A stretch of 10,039 nucleotides of DNA, from positions 1-10,039 of the forward strand of contig WGBH01000450.1 in assembly GCA_015494435.1 (NCBI GenBank), written 5' to 3'. Source of the DNA: Thiotrichaceae bacterium. Lineage in GTDB: Bacteria > Pseudomonadota > Gammaproteobacteria > Thiotrichales > Thiotrichaceae. The translations under genes and the position numbers were made by a program. The notes below the pieces were generated by a model. That model was not told the DNA's origin. It worked only from the letters and a program-made list of their open reading frames with translations, and did not search any database. How positions within the stretch are numbered: the stretch's first letter is position 1; each line of letters begins with the position of its first letter. Of this stretch, positions 5,465-10,039 are shown piece by piece.

Positions 5465-7339
5465 TTAGGAGCGTTGTTGTTTAATTTGCCGCATATGAAA
5501 TTCATAGGTATCTGCAATTTTTCTTTCAAGGACTAGTTGGAATTGTTCGGATGCCTCCTCTTCAATTCCATCATACGCTTCTTCAAATAATTTCCACAGA
5601 TTCGCTTTTCTCTGCCAAGGCATAACACCGATTGAGCCTGACTTTTCCAGCTTTTGTTGTAGATTTTTAGGTGAAAAATACTCTTTTATCGTCGATGAAA
5701 GCGCTTCTTGTATTGACATGCTCAAGGCAAATTGATGTGCTTTTAAATCATCAAAGGATTCTTCTATTGCCTCAACTAATGGGGTATAGGCCTGATGATA
5801 ATCATCAGAAAGAATCAGTTGAGTAATAACATGCTCGGTTGTCGGCAAAAACTTTAAGGGATTATTGCGTGCAACACTAATAATAGTTTTATCTCCCACC
5901 CGAAAAACATCCTTTGTTTCAGCTCTTGAGCGCAATAAATCCATTGTTCCTTGGAGTGAGGCTTGAAGAACTTGCCCAATCAGCCTAGCTGTTTCTTTTG
6001 TTGCTTCTATTTTAAACCGTTGCGTATCTATTCCAGCCGCCTTAAAAAGCGCTTCAAATAATAAATTTTCTTTTGCGCCAAGCTCTATTTTTTCCTCTTT
6101 AACAGGCGGAGGTGGGGCTTTTATTGCGGATAAATGATTGCTATCACCTCTATTAATTTCTTCTCTCTTGGGAGGATCATTAGAAACGGTTTTTACATTA
6201 TTGTTATTATCATAATCACTATTATCTACAGCAAAAATATCGTCAGATTGTTTATTCTCAAAGGGCGTTTCTATATTTTGATCTTGTAGATTTTTTTCTT
6301 CAATAGTTTGAGGAAAGATTTCTTCTTGCTTTGAAGCGTCAGATTTCTCCTCGCTAAATGATGGCTGTTTAAATATATCATTTTCTATAGACTGATCAAC
6401 ATCAGCTTTTATTTCCTGGCTAGACTCAAAACTTTCTTCTTGCAAAAAACTATCTTTTTTATTATTGATCGCGAAAATATCATCAGATTGCTTACTTTCA
6501 AAAGGTGAAGACTGGCTATTATCTTTTAATATTTCTTTCCCTGCAAAAATTTGAGTAAATCCCCCTTCTTGTTTAGAAGACGTGGATTTACCTTTATTAT
6601 TTGCGCTTAAGCTTGCAAATGGATCATTTTGCCTTTCATCTTCTCTACTAGTATTAAAAAATGAATCTATTGGATTAGAATCCTTTGTTTGTGCAAACTC
6701 CGAAGGAGAGGGAGGCGGAGACACCACGTCCATAGAATTAACCTTAACAGCAGTATTTTCTTTTGGGTTAACGGTTGTTGTGGTGCTTTTTGCCAAAGGA
6801 GGAAGATCAATCGATGTAGAGGAATCAAGGAAAGAATCAACGCTTGGTTTTACATAGTTATCTTCATTTTCATATTTAGGGCGGAAAACATCAGCAAAAG
6901 GATCGTCAGCTGCAATAGCTGTTTCTGAAATACTATTTGAAGGGAATGAAGCGCTAGCGGTACTATGATTTGGAGAGAACAGATCAGAAGAGGAAGAACC
7001 ATCATCCACCGCAGATGATTCAACATAATTAGCTTGCAACTCATACTCACCCATTCGAATGATATCGTTATTCTTTAATTCCTGACTGCTACCTTTTCCT
7101 ATAGGAGTATTTGACTGATTGATAAAACATCCATTACTGCTTTTATCAATCAAATAAAATTTTTCATTTTGAAAGATCACAGAGGCTTGAACCCTTGAAA
7201 GAAACTTCCTTTCATCGGATAAACGCCAAGTATTCTCCTTACTCCGACCTATATTGCCACCTTCTCGCCCAAATAAGTGATTTTCTTGATGAGAAGGAGG
7301 ATTTCCTCTGTACTTTATAATGGATATTTGTAGCTTCAT
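5465..7339 (-). CDS. tagH: T6SS-associated FHA domain protein TagH (Fha)
   Basis: TagH/Fha proteins are cytoplasmic scaffolds of the T6SS threonine-phosphorylation pathway; in Pseudomonas, Fha1 is phosphorylated by PpkA and promotes assembly. 624 residues. An N-terminal FHA domain (about 1-105) has GRS (31-33) and SSNG (67-70), but the usual SxxH reads S48-R-V-Q51, His replaced by Gln. A long Ser/Asp/Asn/Gln-rich linker (about 108-420) looks disordered and carries recurring DPF/DDIF motifs. The C-terminal TagH domain (about 422-624) has LLFEALFKAAGID, MDLLRSRAETKDVFR, NNPLKFLPT (492-500) and DLKAHQFALSMSIQEAL. Its stop is 13 bases from the stop of the facing FHA-transglycosylase gene, and no intrinsic terminator fits between them. 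Start ATG 7339 is placed by the FHA fold; only a weak purine-rich stretch precedes it. Confidence 0.93.
   Translation of the reverse strand: MKLQISIIKYRGNPPSHQENHLFGREGGNIGRSKENTWRLSDERKFLSRVQASVIFQNEKFYLIDKSSNGCFINQSNTPIGKGSSQELKNNDIIRMGEYELQANYVESSAVDDGSSSSDLFSPNHSTASASFPSNSISETAIAADDPFADVFRPKYENEDNYVKPSVDSFLDSSTSIDLPPLAKSTTTTVNPKENTAVKVNSMDVVSPPPSPSEFAQTKDSNPIDSFFNTSREDERQNDPFASLSANNKGKSTSSKQEGGFTQIFAGKEILKDNSQSSPFESKQSDDIFAINNKKDSFLQEESFESSQEIKADVDQSIENDIFKQPSFSEEKSDASKQEEIFPQTIEEKNLQDQNIETPFENKQSDDIFAVDNSDYDNNNNVKTVSNDPPKREEINRGDSNHLSAIKAPPPPVKEEKIELGAKENLLFEALFKAAGIDTQRFKIEATKETARLIGQVLQASLQGTMDLLRSRAETKDVFRVGDKTIISVARNNPLKFLPTTEHVITQLILSDDYHQAYTPLVEAIEESFDDLKAHQFALSMSIQEALSSTIKEYFSPKNLQQKLEKSGSIGVMPWQRKANLWKLFEEAYDGIEEEASEQFQLVLERKIADTYEFHMRQIKQQRS
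6221..6505 (-). repeat. Duplicated segment in the tagH linker (6221-6265 and 6461-6505)
   Basis: Two 45-base blocks exactly 240 bases apart align without gaps at 35 of 45 positions. They encode PFESKQSDDIFAINN (279-293) and PFENKQSDDIFAVDN (359-373). Most third-base differences are silent, so the peptide is better kept than the DNA. The segment between the blocks is not itself an obvious repeat. Confidence 0.8.
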
Positions 7340-7443
7340 TCTATTTCTATCTAATAAAAAATAAACGAATACTACCTAGATAGCAGCTAATTAACATCTA
7401 ATTTTACCTTAATTTTGTACGACTGCTTAGCCCTTTATCACTT

Positions 7444-8163
7444 CTAATGAATAAATCGATTACGCACTAAGGCATCAAACCAGCGCTTTGCCATTTTTTC
7501 CTCACCTCTGGCATTAGGGTGTATTTTGTCCTTTTGCATATCCGTATGAATGCTAAATCCTGAATACATATCAACGCTAAACACAGGTGAATTAGCATTA
7601 TTCAACTTCATCGCTAATTGACTCAATAGTTGATTCAAATGAGGTACAGCACGATCCATTCGCATCGGAATAATTTTAGCCAATAATATTTTTATATGCG
7701 GATTTCTAGCACGTAGTTTAATAATAATTTGCTCAATTTCATCACGAGTTGATGCAGGCGTTTGCTTTTGATAAACATCATTAGTTCCTAAATGAATTAA
7801 CGCAATATCAGGCCGATAACCTTTAATCCATTGATCTAAACCGCTCTCACCATTTGGCAAACCCTCTAAAATCTGATCCGCTCGCCAACCTGAATGCCCT
7901 TCATTTTTTTCAGGGAAACGCTGTCCTTTATAAGGATCCCATTTTCGACTGCCATTACCTTTTTTAGTTTGACTACCAATAAATTCAACCTGCTTTCCTG
8001 CATCAACAAAATGTTTCCACAAAGGATAACGGTAACTCAATTTATAAGGACTAGCACAGCTAATAGAATCACCGAGTGGCAGAATTTTGATTTTTTTAGT
8101 ATCAGCATAACTCACCGACAGAGACAAACTAAGAATAATGATAATTTTTAATAAGGATTTCAT
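7444..8163 (-). CDS. Secreted SGNH/GDSL hydrolase, CE3-like carbohydrate esterase
   Basis: Likely removes acetyl or other acyl groups from a polysaccharide outside the cytoplasm. 239 residues from ATG 8163. Residues 1-20 are a clear signal peptide (Lys, then Leu/Ile/Ser core, ending VSYA before Asp21). SGNH blocks: LPLGDSIS with nucleophile Ser33, HSGW with Gly92, LGTND with Asn128, and DKIH with Asp212/His215, so the active site is complete. The LPLGDSI, YRYPLWKHF, VEFIGSQ, EGHSGW, LIHLGTND order is that of CE3-type acetylxylan esterases. ATG 8163 is preferred over an in-frame TTG at 8196 because AGGGA (8169-8173) precedes it and the signal peptide then starts cleanly. It lies downstream of pelG on the same strand but 467 bases away, so it probably has its own promoter. 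Substrate unknown; Pel or another matrix polymer is a guess. Confidence 0.85.
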   Translation of the reverse strand: MKSLLKIIIILSLSLSVSYADTKKIKILPLGDSISCASPYKLSYRYPLWKHFVDAGKQVEFIGSQTKKGNGSRKWDPYKGQRFPEKNEGHSGWRADQILEGLPNGESGLDQWIKGYRPDIALIHLGTNDVYQKQTPASTRDEIEQIIIKLRARNPHIKILLAKIIPMRMDRAVPHLNQLLSQLAMKLNNANSPVFSVDMYSGFSIHTDMQKDKIHPNARGEEKMAKRWFDALVRNRFIH

Positions 8164-8168
8164 TGCAG

Positions 8169-8173
8169 TCCCT
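8169..8173 (-). promoter_or_regulatory. Ribosome binding site deciding the esterase start
   Basis: AGGGA on the minus strand ends five bases before ATG 8163. No comparable site precedes the in-frame TTG at 8196, which supports the shorter protein with the signal peptide at its very N-terminus. Confidence 0.5.
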
Positions 8174-8200
8174 GTTCCATTTATTTTTTGTTTCAATCCG

Positions 8201-8222
8201 CTCCCAACGGTTTAGTTGGGAG
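8201..8222. repeat. Perfect hairpin in the esterase leader
   Basis: CTCCCAAC (8201-8208) and GTTGGGAG (8215-8222) pair perfectly, 8 bp with a six-base loop. It lies 38 bases upstream of ATG 8163. No T-tract follows on either strand, so it is not an intrinsic terminator; a leader RNA structure is more likely. Confidence 0.65.
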
Positions 8223-8223
8223 A

Positions 8224-8238
8224 TACTGCTAAGCAGTA
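8224..8238. promoter_or_regulatory. Perfect 15-base dyad, possible operator for the esterase gene
   Basis: TACTGCT (8224-8230) and AGCAGTA (8232-8238) are exact complements around one central base, too tight for an RNA hairpin but typical of a repressor half-site pair. On the minus strand a TATCAT (-10-like, 8244-8249) lies six bases upstream, which would put the transcription start inside the dyad. No matching -35 is convincing, and no regulator gene is nearby in the window. Confidence 0.4.
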
Positions 8239-8362
8239 AGTGCATGATAACCTAGATTGTTTTGGAAAGATATTGCGAATCGGATGTTTTGGGTAGAATT
8301 CAGTGTATTCATTTTTTATCTCAGAGACAATTTTCTTTCTTATAGCAAGGTTTTATAATAAT

Positions 8363-8403
8363 CGCGAACCTTACGGTGTTTTTGCCAGTACTATGGGTTC
8401 GCG
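8363..8403. repeat. Inverted repeat, 8 bp with 25-base loop
   Basis: CGCGAACC (8363-8370) and GGTTCGCG (8396-8403) are exact complements. One more T-G pair at each end (8362/8404 and 8371/8395) would be G-U pairs in plus-strand RNA. It is the first of a run of stems in the gene-free stretch between the esterase and pelG. Confidence 0.55.
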
Positions 8404-8428
8404 GACAATTTTATCTGATTTTTTTAGC

Positions 8429-8453
8429 CCGACGGGGTTTGTTACCCCGTCGG
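8429..8453. repeat. GC-rich palindrome, copy 1 of a REP-like family
   Basis: CCGACGGGGT (8429-8438) and ACCCCGTCGG (8444-8453) pair perfectly, 10 bp with loop TTGTT. A seven-T run lies before it (8419-8425), not after it, on the plus strand, so it does not read as a terminator in either direction. Its core (GACGGG, T-rich centre, CCCGTC) is shared with the palindrome at 8514-8538. Confidence 0.7.
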
Positions 8454-8465
8454 AACGTTTTAAAG

Positions 8466-8491
8466 AAGCCTTGCAGGAAACTGTGAGGCTT
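8466..8491 (+). repeat. Hairpin with GAAA tetraloop
   Basis: AAGCCTTGCAG (8466-8476) faces CTGTGAGGCTT (8481-8491) around GAAA. In plus-strand RNA all 11 positions pair, two of them as G-U wobbles (8472/8485, 8473/8484), and the loop is of the GNRA type. On the minus strand those two would be A-C mismatches, so any RNA role points to the plus strand. Confidence 0.45.
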
Positions 8492-8513
8492 TATTGCATT
8501 TAAGCTAAACGTG

Positions 8514-8538
8514 TGGACGGGTTTACAAAACCCGTCCA
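8514..8538. repeat. GC-rich palindrome, copy 2 of a REP-like family
   Basis: TGGACGGGTTT (8514-8524) and AAACCCGTCCA (8528-8538) pair perfectly, 11 bp with a three-base loop. It shares GGACGGG/CCCGTCC-type arms with the palindrome at 8429-8453. No T-tract follows on either strand. Its right arm is part of the first unit of a 22-base tandem repeat. Confidence 0.7.
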
Positions 8539-8566
8539 GCAAGGTTACAAAACCCATCCAGCAAGT
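8523..8566. repeat. Two tandem 22-base repeats
   Basis: The unit at 8523-8544 is repeated at 8545-8566 with 20 of 22 bases identical (differences at 8534/8556 and 8544/8566). Each unit has TTACAAAACCC followed by a TCCAGCAAG block. The first unit contains the right arm of the 8514-8538 palindrome; the second has lost its pairing partner, as if part of the palindrome was duplicated. Confidence 0.75.
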
Positions 8567-8630
8567 GCTTTTTCTAAATGGCGGGAACCGTCAATATATA
8601 AAGCCTACATAACCCACGCAAATTGCTCTA

Positions 8631-10007
8631 CTAACGTTGTAGCATAAAGGTAATATACTCAAGATGATTTAGTTTTTCAGATAACACATACATACCCACT
8701 AAGGTGCTGATCAGCATCGCTAATGCAAAACCATAACCATAAAAAGCAGGGCCGAGCAGGATACTGAGCCAACTAAAAAAAGCATTGAGAATAAATAAGC
8801 CAAAAGTGAGCCAAAAGGCTTGTTTTAATAGATTAAAGTAAAAAAATATATTTAGTGTGGCTAAGAACAGTACTTGAATAGCAGTGGCTAGTAAGTCCAC
8901 ATAATAAAGGTGAATATAGAGAGGCGATAGCTCAAGCCATTTGATAATATCTTTTGCAACTACAAAAAATAGCAATAAGGTAACGCCTTGTATTTTAATG
9001 ATTTCAAAATAAGCGTTGCGGATGCTTTCTGTCATCGTATTACGCTTTTGTTCGATGCTGTCTAGCGTAGCACCACCATTGATTGCTTGATAATAATCCT
9101 TATAAGTACCGACAAAATCTGTTTCTACACGCAGAAGAAAGCTTGCCATTCCTGGAATAATGGATAAATAGGCTAAAAAAATGGGTAAATCATAGATAAT
9201 AGAGGCGCGTAATACGCCGTTAATACTGTCTGATGTTGAGGGTGTAAACCAAAAAATCCATTTATCAACCCAAACACCTAGATTAAAAAAAAGTCCTACA
9301 AAAATAAGAATGACATAAATATTTTTTCGTTTTAGGAAGTCAAAACGAAACAGTCTATCCGCATCAAATTCCTGCAATATCATCAATAATAAGGACAGTA
9401 GCATAATGGTATGACCCAGCATAAAGGCGAGTAATAGACCCTGTGATCCTATCGAGTTTAATAGCATTGAAAGCAACACGATACTGCTATAGCTAATAAA
9501 AAATACAATAAGAATGGCTTTATAGCGTCGCATACCTGCTATAAAAATAACGGTTAACCAGACATTACACAATAAAACAAAGCTCATTAGCATTAGTAAA
9601 TTGTAAAAAAAATCAAGCTCTCTAAATAAAAATAGCCACAGTAGCGTCGCTGTCATACCACTGACGAAGGTGAGTAAGCCTAGGGTTGCAAAAAAATTAG
9701 GTAAAATAAGGTGGGTATTATTAAGGTAGATTTGATCTGCCATAAAGCGTGTGAAAACTAACTGTATAAGACTACTCAGCACTAAAGAAAACGACATTAG
9801 CCACGTCACAGAGACTAAAAACTCACTTAGCCAATAAGTAGAGGTGCTTTGATTACTTAATCCAATAACACCTACTAACATAATCCCTAAAATAGAGAGC
9901 ACCCAAGGCCCTGAGCTGATTGCTCCTGCATAGGCATAGGTTTTGGCAAGCCCAAACCAACTATCATTTTTCAATAATTTTTTAAGCTCAAAGCCAATTC
10001 CAGCCAC
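8631..10007 (-). CDS. pelG: PelG, inner-membrane Pel exopolysaccharide transporter
   Basis: PelG is the polytopic membrane protein of the Pel machinery; with PelD, PelE and the glycosyltransferase PelF it makes and moves Pel, a cationic N-acetylgalactosamine-rich biofilm polysaccharide, across the inner membrane. 458 residues, the usual length. The start MAGIGFELKKLL and AYAGAISSGPWVLSILG (26-41) are strongly PelG-like, as is VDKWIFWF (247-254). About 12 hydrophobic segments are visible (for example 36-50, 62-82, 163-183, 188-210, 229-246, 342-356, 420-442), as in MOP-type flippases. The start is GTG at 10005-10007, with AGGTAG (10013-10018) upstream. In known pel operons pelG is the last gene, so pelF and the rest should lie beyond the right edge on the minus strand. 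The gene is whole. Confidence 0.95.
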   Translation of the reverse strand: MAGIGFELKKLLKNDSWFGLAKTYAYAGAISSGPWVLSILGIMLVGVIGLSNQSTSTYWLSEFLVSVTWLMSFSLVLSSLIQLVFTRFMADQIYLNNTHLILPNFFATLGLLTFVSGMTATLLWLFLFRELDFFYNLLMLMSFVLLCNVWLTVIFIAGMRRYKAILIVFFISYSSIVLLSMLLNSIGSQGLLLAFMLGHTIMLLSLLLMILQEFDADRLFRFDFLKRKNIYVILIFVGLFFNLGVWVDKWIFWFTPSTSDSINGVLRASIIYDLPIFLAYLSIIPGMASFLLRVETDFVGTYKDYYQAINGGATLDSIEQKRNTMTESIRNAYFEIIKIQGVTLLLFFVVAKDIIKWLELSPLYIHLYYVDLLATAIQVLFLATLNIFFYFNLLKQAFWLTFGLFILNAFFSWLSILLGPAFYGYGFALAMLISTLVGMYVLSEKLNHLEYITFMLQR

Positions 10008-10012
10008 TTTTT

Positions 10013-10018
10013 CTACCT
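10013..10018 (-). promoter_or_regulatory. Ribosome binding site for pelG (GTG start)
   Basis: AGGTAG on the minus strand ends five bases before the GTG at 10005-10007. There is no ATG upstream in the remaining 32 bases, and the conserved MAGIGFEL start follows directly, so the GTG start is well supported. The pelF stop cannot be placed because the window ends. Confidence 0.6.
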
Positions 10019-10039
10019 TTTTTTATTATAAATTTTAAG

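Larger units (their letters stand above)
8164..8630. other. Gene-free stretch between esterase and pelG
   Basis: 467 bases with no convincing gene. Going left to right it holds the esterase leader (hairpin 8201-8222, dyad 8224-8238, possible minus-strand -10 at 8244-8249), about 110 bases in which I see nothing (8250-8360), then a cluster of stems and repeats (8363-8566). 8567-8630 follows the pelG stop on the minus strand and shows no clear intrinsic terminator for the pel operon. Confidence 0.7.

Noticed and set aside
5461..5484. Seven-codon frame after an AAGGAAG stretch behind the FHA-transglycosylase stop
   Set aside because: It is too short to support and overlaps the 3' end of tagH on the other strand; chance match is likely.
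6582..6928. Plus-strand frames opposite the tagH linker
   Set aside because: They lie in a low-complexity part of a well-supported gene and show no domain; they are by-products of its codon bias.
8164..8196. Longer esterase start at TTG 8196
   Set aside because: It would put 11 polar residues before a clean signal peptide and has no ribosome binding site; ATG 8163 has AGGGA upstream.
8429..8453. GC-rich hairpin as terminator of the pel operon
   Set aside because: On the minus strand the stem is followed by an A-run rather than a T-run, and it lies about 180 bases after the pelG stop.
8303..8503. 66-codon plus-strand frame with a GTG start
   Set aside because: It runs through three of the intergenic stems, has no ribosome binding site or recognisable domain, and reads as translated palindromic repeat.
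8523..8566. CRISPR array
   Set aside because: Only two directly abutting units with no spacer between them and no cas gene.

Overview
The window suggests an AT-rich gammaproteobacterium with short intergenic gaps. It joins two envelope-related loci: part of a type VI secretion system (T6SS) cluster of the Pseudomonas H1 style (left and centre), and the 3' end of a Pel exopolysaccharide operon (right). AT-rich coding, several palindromic intergenic repeats and T6SS plus Pel would fit a Thiotrichales-like sulfur oxidiser, but no marker gene is present, so this is only a guess.

Layout. Positions 1-3699 (+) carry tssA (5' end cut by the window), tssB, tssC and hcp: the cap/initiation protein, the two contractile-sheath subunits and the inner-tube protein. 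tssB and tssC are translationally close. hcp is set apart by a weak terminator-like hairpin and a leader with four consecutive perfect inverted repeats, then ends in a strong hairpin terminator. Positions 3847-5451 (+) encode an unusual fusion: a cytoplasmic FHA domain, one membrane helix, a coiled-coil-like stretch and a periplasmic MltD-like lytic transglycosylase. Converging on it with a 13-base gap is tagH (5465-7339, -), an FHA scaffold of the T6SS threonine-phosphorylation pathway with a long disordered linker. tssE/F/G/H/K/L/M and vgrG are not in the window.

Positions 7444-8163 (-) encode a secreted SGNH/GDSL esterase that looks like a carbohydrate (CE3-like) esterase. A 467-base stretch without a convincing gene (8164-8630) holds a leader hairpin, a perfect operator-like dyad, two copies of a related GC-rich palindrome, a GNRA-type hairpin and a 22-base tandem repeat. 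Positions 8631-10007 (-) encode PelG, the membrane transporter of Pel polysaccharide; the rest of pel should lie beyond the right edge.

How they may work together: TssA, TssB, TssC and Hcp build the contractile tail. TagH, and possibly the FHA-transglycosylase, could link phospho-signalling to assembly, and the transglycosylase domain could locally open peptidoglycan for the trans-envelope complex (inference). The esterase and PelG form a separate matrix/polysaccharide module on the minus strand.
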